Shown here piece by piece: positions 15,151-22,683 of a stretch of DNA of 23,727 nt. The DNA is taken from NCBI GenBank assembly GCA_945874855.1, contig CAMCIP010000003.1:1-23727 (forward strand), in the 5' to 3' direction. Both the position numbers and the translations under genes were made by a program. Position 1 is the stretch's first letter. Each line of letters begins with the position of its first letter. Under the pieces are notes generated by a model that saw nothing but the letters and a program-made list of their open reading frames with translations, was not told the DNA's origin and made no database searches. Source of the DNA: Brevundimonas vancanneytii (GTDB lineage: Bacteria > Pseudomonadota > Alphaproteobacteria > Caulobacterales > Caulobacteraceae).

Positions 15151-15946
15151 AAAGACCCGGGTTCTGGCGGTGTCGAACCAGAAGGGCGGCGTGGGCAAGA
15201 CCACGACCGCCATCAACCTCGGCACGGCCCTGGCGGCGATCGGCCAGCGGGTGCTGATCGTCGACATGGATCCCCAGGGCAACGCCTCCACGGGCCTCGG
15301 CGTTCCACGTGAAACGCGGCGCACCACCATCTATGACGTCGTGGTCGACGGCCGGTCGGTAGAGGACGCCGCGGTCGCGACCACGGTTCCCGGGCTGCAC
15401 ATCATCCCGGCGGATGCGGACATGTCGGGCGTCGAGATCGAGCTGAGCCAGTCTGACCGGCGGTCCTACCGTCTCCGCGATGCCCTCTCACCGTCCGGCC
15501 AGGATGGACCCTTGCCGTATGACTATGTCCTGATTGATTGCCCCCCGTCCCTCAATTTGCTGACGCTCAACGCCATGGCGGCCGCCGATGCGGTGCTGGT
15601 GCCGCTGCAGTGCGAGTTCTTCGCCCTGGAGGGCCTGACCCAGTTGATGAAGACGGTCGAGATGGCCCGGCAGAGCCTGAACCCGACCCTCGAGATCCAG
15701 GGCCTCGTCCTGACCATGTTCGACCGCCGCAACGCCCTGTCGGGCCAGGTTGAGGCCGATGTGCGTGCCCATTTCGGGGCCAAGGTCTATGACAGCGTCA
15801 TTCCGCGAAACGTCCGGGTTTCAGAGGCCCCGTCGTTCGGCAAGCCGGTCCTGATCTATGATTTGAAATGCGCGGGCAGCCAGGCCTATCTGCGGCTGGC
15901 GCGTGAAGTGGTGGCGCGGGAGCGCTCGCGGCTGCAGGCCGCGTGA
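15140..15946 (+). CDS. parA: Chromosome-partitioning ATPase ParA
   Basis: ParA binds DNA non-specifically as an ATP dimer, and the retreating ParA gradient moves the ParB-parS complex to the new pole. The 268-residue product has a deviant Walker A KGGVGKT (15-21) with the signature Lys15, Walker A' VDMDPQG (from residue 41) and Walker B DYVLIDCPPSL. The C-terminal part contains TMFDRRNALSGQVEADVR and VIPRNVRVSEAPSFGKPV, as in chromosomal ParA/Soj. The start is GTG 15140, overlapping rsmG by 11 bases. Codons 55-59 hold a near-perfect parS. The stop overlaps parB by four bases. Confidence 0.96.
   Translation: MHLEKTRVLAVSNQKGGVGKTTTAINLGTALAAIGQRVLIVDMDPQGNASTGLGVPRETRRTTIYDVVVDGRSVEDAAVATTVPGLHIIPADADMSGVEIELSQSDRRSYRLRDALSPSGQDGPLPYDYVLIDCPPSLNLLTLNAMAAADAVLVPLQCEFFALEGLTQLMKTVEMARQSLNPTLEIQGLVLTMFDRRNALSGQVEADVRAHFGAKVYDSVIPRNVRVSEAPSFGKPVLIYDLKCAGSQAYLRLAREVVARERSRLQAA
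15302..15315. promoter_or_regulatory. parS: parS site 3 inside parA
   Basis: GTTCCACGTGAAAC differs from the perfect 14-base palindrome by one base (C for T at position 4). It encodes ParA residues Val55-Pro-Arg-Glu-Thr59. It keeps the CACGTG centre and both arms, so ParB binding is likely. Confidence 0.8.
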
Positions 15947-16857
15947 CATCCATGGAGGCGATCGAGTTGAACGAGCGACAACGGGGTCTGGGACGCGGCC
16001 TGTCGGCCCTTCTGGGCGAGCAGGTGGCCGAGGCCGCACCTGTCGACGGAAAGCCCGCCCCCGCCGGCGTGCGCAGCGTGCCGATCGAGACGCTGAAGCC
16101 CAATCCCGACCAGCCCCGCAAGACCTTCCGCAAGGAGGAGCTTGACGAACTGGCCGGCTCCATCCGCGACCGGGGCGTGCTGCAGCCCATTCTGGTGCGG
16201 GAGCAGCCCGGCGAGCCGGGCATCTGGCAGATCGTGGCCGGCGAACGCCGCTGGCGCGCGGCCCAGGCCGCCCGCCTGACCGAGGTGCCGATCATCGAGC
16301 GGGTGCTGGACGATGTGGCCGTCCTCGAGGTCGCCATCATCGAGAACGTCCAGCGCGCGGACCTGAACCCGCTGGAAGAGGCCGAGGCCTATCGTGTGCT
16401 GATGGACCGCTTTGGCCGCACCCAGGACGCAGTGGCCGGTGTGGTCGGGAAGTCGCGCAGCCACGTCGCCAACACCCTGCGCCTGCTGCAGCTGCCGGAC
16501 CGGGTGCTGAACTATCTGCGCGAGGGCAAGCTGAGCGCCGGTCACGCCCGGGCCCTGATCAATACGCCGGATGCCGCGGACCTGGCCGACCGGGCCTATA
16601 TGGACGGGCTGAATGTGCGCCAGACCGAGGCCCTGGCCCGCAAGGCTGTGGCCGGAACCGTGCCGACGACGCCGGGCAAGGGCCGTCCGGCCTCCGGTCC
16701 CGCGACCGCAGACGTCGCCGCCCTCGAACAGGATCTGTCCGAAGCCCTCGGCCTCAAGGTCCAGCTGACCGACCGCGGCGGCCGCGGGGAACTGGTGCTG
16801 GGCTGGCGCTCGCTGGAACAGCTGGACGATCTGTGCCGGCGCCTGATGGCGGGCTGA
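15943..16857 (+). CDS. parB: Chromosome-partitioning protein ParB
   Basis: ParB is a CTP-dependent clamp that loads at parS, spreads, and stimulates ParA ATPase. The 304-residue product has the N-terminal ParA-stimulating motif RGLGRGLSALLG (14-25). The CTP-binding domain has GERRWRAA (100-107) and ENVQRADLNPLEEA (134-147). The parS-reading helix-turn-helix is about 161-185, and the C-terminal dimerisation domain runs from about residue 257. GTG 15943 overlaps the parA stop (GTGA). ATG 15952, three codons on, is an equally possible start. Three matching parS sites lie within 6 kb upstream. Confidence 0.96.
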   Translation: MTSMEAIELNERQRGLGRGLSALLGEQVAEAAPVDGKPAPAGVRSVPIETLKPNPDQPRKTFRKEELDELAGSIRDRGVLQPILVREQPGEPGIWQIVAGERRWRAAQAARLTEVPIIERVLDDVAVLEVAIIENVQRADLNPLEEAEAYRVLMDRFGRTQDAVAGVVGKSRSHVANTLRLLQLPDRVLNYLREGKLSAGHARALINTPDAADLADRAYMDGLNVRQTEALARKAVAGTVPTTPGKGRPASGPATADVAALEQDLSEALGLKVQLTDRGGRGELVLGWRSLEQLDDLCRRLMAG

Positions 16858-16858
16858 G

Positions 16859-17464
16859 ATGCGGTCGCCGGCGGAAGACGTCGTCGACCTCTACGCCCGC
16901 CGGGCCCTGGACTGGGATCGGGACCGGAGCCGGGATCTCAGGGAAGGGCCTTGGCTGGACGCCTTTCTTGCCCATGTGCCGCCGTCAGGGCGGGTCCTGG
17001 ATCTGGGCTGCGGCTCGGGCGAGCCGATCGCCCGGCACCTTGTCGCCCGGGGGCGCGCCGTCACCGGAGTGGATGCGGCACCCGAGCTGATCGCCCTGTG
17101 CCGCCGTCGCCTGCCGGATCAGACCTGGATCGTGGCCGACATGCGCCGCCTGGATCTGGGCCGGCGCTTCGATGGCGTGCTGGCCTGGCACAGCGCCTTT
17201 CACCTGACGCCCGAGGACCAGCTGGGACTCTTTGACCTTCATGCCCGGCATACGAGGCCCGGCGGGGTCCTGATGTTCACCAGCGGCTCGGAGCACGGCG
17301 AGTCGATCGGCAGCTGGCACGGCGAGCCCCTTTATCACGGCAGCCTGTCCCCCGCGGGCTATCGCACGGCCCTGGATGCGGCCGGCTTCGACCTGATTTC
17401 ACATGTGGCCGACGATCCCGGCTGCGGCGGGGCCACCGTCTGGCTGGCCAGGCGCCGGGATTGA
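16859..17464 (+). CDS. Class I SAM-dependent methyltransferase, substrate unknown
   Basis: The 201-residue product is a Rossmann-fold methyltransferase. Motif I is VLDLGCGSG (46-54), the acidic end of strand 2 is Asp72 in TGVDAAPEL, and DMRRLDL and FDGVLAWHSAFHL cover the next motifs. RPGGVLMFTSG is strand 5. No target-recognition domain or substrate motif was recognised, so it may act on a small molecule or a protein. It begins one base after the parB stop, which suggests co-transcription with parAB. I do not know it as a usual member of this cluster. Confidence 0.88.
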   Translation: MRSPAEDVVDLYARRALDWDRDRSRDLREGPWLDAFLAHVPPSGRVLDLGCGSGEPIARHLVARGRAVTGVDAAPELIALCRRRLPDQTWIVADMRRLDLGRRFDGVLAWHSAFHLTPEDQLGLFDLHARHTRPGGVLMFTSGSEHGESIGSWHGEPLYHGSLSPAGYRTALDAAGFDLISHVADDPGCGGATVWLARRRD

Positions 17465-17483
17465 GCGGGTGCCGCCGGGCGAT

Positions 17484-17496
17484 CCATGCTAGACTC
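17484..17496 (+). promoter_or_regulatory. Possible -10 element for a leaderless small mRNA, with a GANTC site
   Basis: GCTAGACT at 17488-17495 resembles the Caulobacter -10 (GCTANAWC) and ends six bases before ATG 17502, so a transcript could begin at or near the ATG. GACTC at 17492-17496 is a CcrM site inside the -10. No good -35 was seen. Confidence 0.3.
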
Positions 17497-17501
17497 GCCC
17501 C

Positions 17502-17681
17502 ATGTCCGACACGCCCGAAACCGCCACAGAAGCCCTGAAGCGCGCCCTCGCGGCCAAGAAGAAGGCCGCGACAGCCCATGGCGGTCAGCCGGGCTCGGCG
17601 CGGGCCGAGGAAAAGGCCCAGCAGGCGCGCAGCGTCGCCCTGGCCAAGCCGGCCTTCCGCAAGGCCTCCAAGCGCGGCTGA
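17502..17681 (+). CDS. Small Lys/Ala-rich protein of unknown function
   Basis: The frame encodes 59 residues, starting MSDTPETATEALKRALAAKK and ending RKASKRG, strongly basic in its second half (pI clearly high). It looks mostly helical or disordered, with no membrane segment. I do not recognise a named family, though short basic proteins of this style are common in alphaproteobacteria. There is no ribosome-binding sequence before the ATG, which fits a leaderless message. It follows the methyltransferase by 37 bases and converges on holA with a 14-base gap. Coding is supported by frame, start and basic composition only. Confidence 0.65.
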   Translation: MSDTPETATEALKRALAAKKKAATAHGGQPGSARAEEKAQQARSVALAKPAFRKASKRG

Positions 17682-17695
17682 GGCGCGACCCGGGT

Positions 17696-18748
17696 CTAGA
17701 GGCCCAACCGCCGCGCCCGGGCCGCGATCTCCAGCAGCAGCCGTTCGGCGATCAGCAGATCGGGCGAGCCGGTGGAGCGGCAGGCCAGTTCGGCGGCGTT
17801 CAGCGAATCCATCACGGCGTCCAGCGCCTCCGGCGACCAGGCGCGCAGCTGGCGCAGGACCTCGGCCTCCTGCTTCCAGAACACACCGGCGGACTTGGCC
17901 GCCTCCTTGGCGCCGGCGCCGGCCGCGACCAGGGACTGGATGCGGATCAGGGTCTGCAGCTGGCGTCCGACGGCCCGCAGGGCGGGCACCGCCCCCTCTC
18001 CCTCGGCGAAGGCGCGCCGCAGCCCGGCCTGGGCGGGACCGGCCTTGCCGCCGAAGGCCTGCTGCGCCGCATCCTGCAGGGAGGCGTCGGCCTCCACCCC
18101 CAGATGGGTCTCCAGCTCGGCCACATCGATCGTCCGACCAGAACCGGGGCCGATGAACAGGGCCAGGCGCTCGATCTCCTGACGCATCAATCCCCGCTCC
18201 CGCGGGAGGCGGCCGACAAACTGATCCAGGGCCTCGGCGGTCAGGCCGACCTTGTCCGCGGCAAGGGCCTCGCGCGCCATGCGGGCCACGTCGCCCGCCT
18301 CATCCTCATAGCAGGCGACAGCGACGGCCGTCGGCGCGGCCTCGGCCGCCTTGCGCAGGGCGGAGTCCCGGCCGAGGGCCCCGGCCTCGACCACCAGCAT
18401 GGCGTCGGGATTGAAGCGCCCGTCCAGATGGGCCTTGAGCGCGACGGCGAGGGCCTTGTCGGCGGCGGCACGGTCGGCGGCCAACCGGACCCGCACCAGT
18501 CGCCGCCCTCCGATCATGGACAGGGCGCTCAGCGCGTCTTCCAGACGCCCGTCGCCGGCCTCGGCATCGCCGTCGCCCATCAGGCTGACGTTGAAGGGGT
18601 CATTCAGGTCAGGCGTGATGGTGCGGCACAGGACATCGGCCCGCTCGGCCACGCCGGACCGGTCGCGGCCGTGCAGGACCACCGCGCGGACCGCGGGATC
18701 AGGCGACTTCAGAAAGCGCTCGATCTCGGGGCGCTTCGACAGGATCAC
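17696..18748 (-). CDS. holA: DNA polymerase III delta subunit
   Basis: HolA is the clamp-loader subunit that opens the beta sliding clamp. The 350-residue product follows the family plan. An N-terminal RecA-like fold lacks a usable P-loop (AVVLHGRDRSGVAERAD). It has the GGRRLVRVR segment, the DAMLVVEAGAL strand, and LLPRERGLMRQEIERLALF-like helices. The C-terminal collar domain has LRAVGRQLQTLIRIQ and LNAAELACRSTG. The start is GTG 18748, six bases after the lptE stop. The leuS-lptE-holA order is common in Gram-negative bacteria. Confidence 0.92.
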   Translation of the reverse strand: MILSKRPEIERFLKSPDPAVRAVVLHGRDRSGVAERADVLCRTITPDLNDPFNVSLMGDGDAEAGDGRLEDALSALSMIGGRRLVRVRLAADRAAADKALAVALKAHLDGRFNPDAMLVVEAGALGRDSALRKAAEAAPTAVAVACYEDEAGDVARMAREALAADKVGLTAEALDQFVGRLPRERGLMRQEIERLALFIGPGSGRTIDVAELETHLGVEADASLQDAAQQAFGGKAGPAQAGLRRAFAEGEGAVPALRAVGRQLQTLIRIQSLVAAGAGAKEAAKSAGVFWKQEAEVLRQLRAWSPEALDAVMDSLNAAELACRSTGSPDLLIAERLLLEIAARARRLGL

Positions 18749-18754
18749 GGCGGC

Positions 18755-19228
18755 TCAGCGCCCCGCCAGGGCGGTCAGAAGGTCCAGACGCACACCGCGC
18801 GCCAATTCGGCCGCGGCCCGGACCTCGGCGTCCTCCTGGGCCGCAATCGCGGCCACCGGCTGGTCGGCCGAAGCATAGGTGACCACCGCCGTCTCCGTGC
18901 CGCTGAGGGGTGACCCTCCGGCCACGGGTGTCAGGGTCCAGACCAGCCGCACGGTCAGTTCATAGCGGGCGGCCGTGTCGTCGATGCGGCGACCGATGGG
19001 GCGAACACTCTGCCCGGCGGTGGTGGTCAACCTCCAGGTGGGGGCGGCGCCGAGGTCCGTGCCCAAGGCGTCTTCAAGTGCCTCGCGCAGCCGGTAGCCA
19101 AAGCGGTCGTCCGGCGCCGACACAGCCATGCGCGACAGCTCGGTCCCGGCCCCGTTCCCATAGAGGGGCGTGAAACCACAGGCGGACGCCGCCAGGGCCC
19201 CGAGGGCGATCGCCGCGGCGCGGATCAT
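18755..19228 (-). CDS. lptE: LPS-assembly lipoprotein LptE
   Basis: LptE plugs the LptD barrel and helps place lipopolysaccharide in the outer membrane. The 157-residue product has a short signal ending ALAASAC (Cys17, relaxed lipobox), then GFTPLYG, the LptE signature. FGYRLREALEDAL, WRLTT, and repeated beta-strands follow. LptD is not in the window. The ATG overlaps the leuS stop as ATGA, and the gene sits between leuS and holA, as in many proteobacteria. Conservation of LptE is low, so context carries part of the call. Confidence 0.88.
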   Translation of the reverse strand: MIRAAAIALGALAASACGFTPLYGNGAGTELSRMAVSAPDDRFGYRLREALEDALGTDLGAAPTWRLTTTAGQSVRPIGRRIDDTAARYELTVRLVWTLTPVAGGSPLSGTETAVVTYASADQPVAAIAAQEDAEVRAAAELARGVRLDLLTALAGR

Positions 19229-21813
19229 GAGGCCACCAGATTGACGATGCGATCCTTGACCACGACGATCTTCCTGACGGTCTGACCTTCGAGACGAGCC
19301 TGCACCTCCGGGTCGGCCATGACCAGAGCCTCGACCTCGGCGGCCTCCAGACCACGCGCCACGCGGATCTCGCCGCGCCGCTTGCCGTTGACCTGGATCG
19401 GCAGAACCACCTCATCGTCGGTGGCCAACGCCGGATCGAAGATCGGCCAGGGCGCGTCCAGGACCATTCCGTCCTCGCCCAGCCGCGTCCAGCACTCTTC
19501 TGCGAGGTGGGGCACGAAGGGAGCGATCAGACGCGCGAAAGCCGACAGGGCCTCGCGCCGCGCCCCGACCCCCGCCGCCTCATGGGTCCGCAGTGTCCCC
19601 AGAAAGGCATAGAGCTTCGCGATGGCGGAGTTGAAACGAAACTGTTCCACGCCCTCGGTGACGGCCTTGATCGTCTTGTGGGTCTCGCGCCTCAGGGCTG
19701 CGTCCTGGCCGGCGTCGGCGACGGTGGGCGCCTCGCGGTCGACCTCGGCCCAGACCCGCTGGACGAAGCGGGCGGCGCCCTCAACCCCGCCGACGGTCCA
19801 CTGCACGTCGCGTTCCGGCGGGCTGTCCGACAGGACGAACAGCCGGCCCGCGTCCACGCCGTGGGCGTCGACGATCTCCTGCGGCGCCACGACATTCTTC
19901 TTCGATTTCGACATCTTCTCGACGTCGCCGATGGTCAGGGCCTCGCCCGTGGACAGGCGTCGGGCCGTGCGGATCCCGTCCTGATGCGTCAGGTCGACAT
20001 CGGCGGGCTCGACCCAGGCGCCGTCGGCGGTCCGGTAGGTCTCGTGGACCACCATCCCCTGGGTGAACAGTCCGGCGAAGGGCTCGCGTACGGACATCAG
20101 GCCGGCGTCCGACAGGGCGCGGGAGATGAAACGGGCATAGAGCAGGTGCAGCACCGCATGCTCCACACCGCCAATATACTGGTCCACCGGCAGCCAGAGG
20201 TCGGCCGCCGCGGCGTCGATGGCGGTCTCGGCGTGGGGATTGGCGAAGCGGGCGAAATACCAGCTGGAGTCCACGAAGGTGTCCAGGGTGTCGGTCTCGC
20301 GCAGGGCCGCCGCGCCGCAGGACGGGCAGGCCACATGCTTCCAGGCGGGATGGCGGTCCAGCGGATTTCCGGGCACGTCGAAGGTGACGTCGTCGGGCAG
20401 GACGACGGGCAGCTGGTCGGCGGGAACGGGCACGACGCCGCAGGCGGCGCAGTGGACGATGGGGATCGGGCAGCCCCAATAGCGCTGGCGGCTGACGCCC
20501 CAGTCCCGCAGGCGATAGACGGTCGCGCCCCTGCCCTGCTCTAGGGCCTCCACCCGGGCGATCGCCGCCGCCTTGGCGGCCTCGACCTCCAGGCCGTCGA
20601 GGAAATCGGACCGGAACAGGCGGCCGGGGCCAACATAGGCCTCGTCCTCGACCGCGAAGTCGTCGCCGGCGCCCTCGGGACGGACGACGGGCAGCACCGG
20701 CAGGCCGTATTTGCGGGCGAAGTCCAGATCGCGCTGATCGTGAGCCGGGCAGCCGAAGATGGCCCCTGACCCATAGGTCGACAGCACGAAATTGGCCGCC
20801 CACACAGGGATGGTGCGCGCGGGATCGAAGGGGTGCCGGACCCGGACCCCGAGGTCGACGCCCAGCTTCTCCGCCTTCTCGATCTCGACCTCACTGGTCC
20901 CCGAGCGCGCGCAGGTCTCGACGAAGGCCGCCACATCCGGTCGATGGGCCGCGATCGCCGTGGTCAACGGGTGATCCGGGGCAAGGGCCAGGAAGCTGGC
21001 GCCGAACAGGGTGTCGGGCCGGGTGGTGTAGACCTCGATCGGGTCGCGGGCGTGATTGGGAAGCCCTTCCGGCGAGCCGGGCAGGAAGTCGGGGGCCTCG
21101 GCGATATCCCACCACAGGGTCGCCCCTCGGCTCTTGCCGATCCAGTTCTCCTGCATCAACCGGACCTTTTCGGGCCAGCGGCCCTCGAGCTCCTTCAGTC
21201 CCTCGATCAGGTCGTCGGCATAGTCGGTGATGCGCAGGAACCACTGGTTCAGCTTGCGCTTTTCGATCAGGGCACCGGAGCGCCAGCCCCGGCCGTCGAT
21301 GACCTGCTCATTGGCCAAGACGGTGGCGTCCACCGGATCCCAGTTGACCGTGCCCTCACGGCGATAGACCAGGCCGCGGCGGTACAGCTCCAGGAACCAG
21401 GCCTGCTGTTTGCCGTAGTATTCCGGGTCGCAGGTGGCGAACTCGCGCGACCAGTCCAGTGACAGACCCAGCAGCTTCAGCTGGTCGCGCATGGCGGCGA
21501 TGTTGGAGCGGGTCCAGTCGCCGGGGTGGACATTGCGCTCCATGGCGGCGTTCTCGGCCGGCATGCCGAAGGCGTCCCAGCCCATGGGATGCAGGACCTC
21601 GAAGCCCTGCGCCCGCTTCAGTCGGGCCACCACGTCGCCCATGACGTAGTTGCGGGCGTGCCCCATGTGGATGTTCCCGCTGGGATAGGGGAACATTTCC
21701 AGCACATAGTATTTGGGCTTGCCGGTCGGCGTCAGCGGGGCGCGAAACGCGTCGGCGGCGGCCCAACGGGCCTGCTGGCGGGGTTCGGCGGTCTTGGGAT
21801 CGTAACGGGCCAC
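19225..21813 (-). CDS. leuS: Leucyl-tRNA synthetase
   Basis: LeuS charges tRNA-Leu and edits misactivated amino acids. The 862-residue product is of normal length. The HIGH motif is HMGH (49-52) in PYPSGNIHMGHARNY, and KMSKS is intact at 633-637. The CP1 editing domain is present (TTRPDTLFGASFLALAPDHPL). A zinc ribbon with CAAC and CPSC pairs lies around residues 450-500. WDAFGMPAENAA and QRYWGCPIPI are family signatures. The start is GTG 21813 with AAGGA upstream. The gene is followed by lptE with a four-base overlap. Confidence 0.97.
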   Translation of the reverse strand: MARYDPKTAEPRQQARWAAADAFRAPLTPTGKPKYYVLEMFPYPSGNIHMGHARNYVMGDVVARLKRAQGFEVLHPMGWDAFGMPAENAAMERNVHPGDWTRSNIAAMRDQLKLLGLSLDWSREFATCDPEYYGKQQAWFLELYRRGLVYRREGTVNWDPVDATVLANEQVIDGRGWRSGALIEKRKLNQWFLRITDYADDLIEGLKELEGRWPEKVRLMQENWIGKSRGATLWWDIAEAPDFLPGSPEGLPNHARDPIEVYTTRPDTLFGASFLALAPDHPLTTAIAAHRPDVAAFVETCARSGTSEVEIEKAEKLGVDLGVRVRHPFDPARTIPVWAANFVLSTYGSGAIFGCPAHDQRDLDFARKYGLPVLPVVRPEGAGDDFAVEDEAYVGPGRLFRSDFLDGLEVEAAKAAAIARVEALEQGRGATVYRLRDWGVSRQRYWGCPIPIVHCAACGVVPVPADQLPVVLPDDVTFDVPGNPLDRHPAWKHVACPSCGAAALRETDTLDTFVDSSWYFARFANPHAETAIDAAAADLWLPVDQYIGGVEHAVLHLLYARFISRALSDAGLMSVREPFAGLFTQGMVVHETYRTADGAWVEPADVDLTHQDGIRTARRLSTGEALTIGDVEKMSKSKKNVVAPQEIVDAHGVDAGRLFVLSDSPPERDVQWTVGGVEGAARFVQRVWAEVDREAPTVADAGQDAALRRETHKTIKAVTEGVEQFRFNSAIAKLYAFLGTLRTHEAAGVGARREALSAFARLIAPFVPHLAEECWTRLGEDGMVLDAPWPIFDPALATDDEVVLPIQVNGKRRGEIRVARGLEAAEVEALVMADPEVQARLEGQTVRKIVVVKDRIVNLVAS

Positions 21814-21910
21814 GGCCGGGGGTTCCTTGCCAAGGGCCCGAGGGCTCGGCCGCGTCCCCTGATGGTTCAGTCTGAGGCGACGACGCGTGCCCGGCGGTCC
21901 GGGCGTCGCG

Positions 21911-22378
21911 TCAGCGGGCGTCGGCCAGGTTGAACTGGCGCGCCTTGGTCAGGATGGCGTTCTCCAGATCCGTTTCGGTCTGGTCCGAGAGCGGGGCGGC
22001 GACCCACTGACCGTCGGCGCCGCGCACCTCCTTGGTCACCGACACATTCAGGGCGTCGGCGCGAAGACGGGTGTCCAGGATGAAAACCGTCGCCTTGAAC
22101 CGCTCGTCGGGTTTGCGCGGGTCGGAATACCAATCGTAGTTGATCACCCCGCCCCAGGGGTCTGCGGACACCAGCGGCATGAAGCTGAGGGTGTCGAGGG
22201 TCGCGCGCCACAGATAGGCGTTGACGCCGATCCCCGCCTGGGGCGCACCCGCCGCGGGGCTCGATCCTGCCCCGAAGACATCTCCCACCGTGGGCCCGAA
22301 AGGCCGATTCGACGAGCAGGCGCCCAGGGCCAGGGTCGAGGTGATGAGGACGACCGCCGCGCCGCGAACGAACACCAT
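21911..22378 (-). CDS. DUF3576-type lipoprotein of unknown function
   Basis: The 155-residue product has a signal ending LALGAC (Cys21, good lipobox), then a short Gly/Pro/Ala linker and a domain with VNAYLWRATLDTLSFMPL, SADPWGGVINYDWY and TVFILDTRLRADALNV, matching the DUF3576 family as I remember it. It is probably an outer-membrane lipoprotein facing the periplasm. The function is unknown. GGAG stands about eight bases before the ATG. It leads DUF3576-leuS-lptE-holA, and the pairing with LptE may suggest an outer-membrane role, which is only an inference. Confidence 0.85.
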   Translation of the reverse strand: MVFVRGAAVVLITSTLALGACSSNRPFGPTVGDVFGAGSSPAAGAPQAGIGVNAYLWRATLDTLSFMPLVSADPWGGVINYDWYSDPRKPDERFKATVFILDTRLRADALNVSVTKEVRGADGQWVAAPLSDQTETDLENAILTKARQFNLADAR

Positions 22379-22458
22379 AGGGGAAACTCCGTCAGAATTC
22401 CGCGATCGAGGCCACGCCTCCTGCGCGCCGAACTCCGGTCCACCGGAGCCAGCGGGGC

Positions 22459-22489
22459 TCTATAGCACGCCGAAAAGGGGCGATGACAA
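22459..22489 (-). promoter_or_regulatory. Possible promoter of the DUF3576-leuS-lptE-holA unit
   Basis: On the reverse strand TTGTCA (22489-22484) precedes GCTATAGA (22466-22459), which resembles the Caulobacter -10 GCTANAWC. The spacing to TATAGA is 19 bases, slightly long. It would give a leader of about 75 bases. Confidence 0.35.
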
Positions 22490-22505
22490 GGCGAAGCCAA
22501 GGCGC

Positions 22506-22522
22506 AACGTCGTCCGAACGTC
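22506..22522. repeat. AACGTC-N5-AACGTC direct repeat
   Basis: Two AACGTC copies (22506-22511 and 22517-22522) have an 11-base period, one helical turn, which suits a tandem-binding response regulator. It lies between two divergent promoters. No known regulator was matched. Confidence 0.35.
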
Positions 22523-22626
22523 ATCTTTCCAGCGCAATGCCGCCCAGCACCCGCCAAAGCCCCACATTCGCGTGACGCGGGAGCCACAGGCCGCTTCGGG
22601 AACGCCCCGCCTGCCGGTTCGCTCGA

Positions 22627-22654
22627 TTGACCGGAGCCGCCACCGGTGTCTAAT
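22627..22654 (+). promoter_or_regulatory. Candidate promoter of the NtrZ-like gene
   Basis: TTGACC (22627-22632) and TCTAAT (22649-22654), 16 bases apart, each match the sigma-70 hexamers at five of six places. A transcript start near 22661 would favour ATG 22684 over ATG 22666. Confidence 0.55.
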
Positions 22655-22683
22655 CGCGCCTTCGGATGGGGACCAACGCCGCC

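Larger units (their letters stand above)
22379..22683. other. Gene-free gap between two divergent genes
   Basis: This 305-base stretch separates the DUF3576 gene and the NtrZ-like gene. It holds the two candidate promoters and a direct repeat AACGTC-N5-AACGTC at 22506-22522. No RNA gene or further ORF was recognised. Confidence 0.6.

Noticed and set aside
17486..18913. Plus-strand open frame (475 codons) over holA
   Set aside because: Antisense shadow of holA. Its translation is Gly/Gln-rich and resembles no family.
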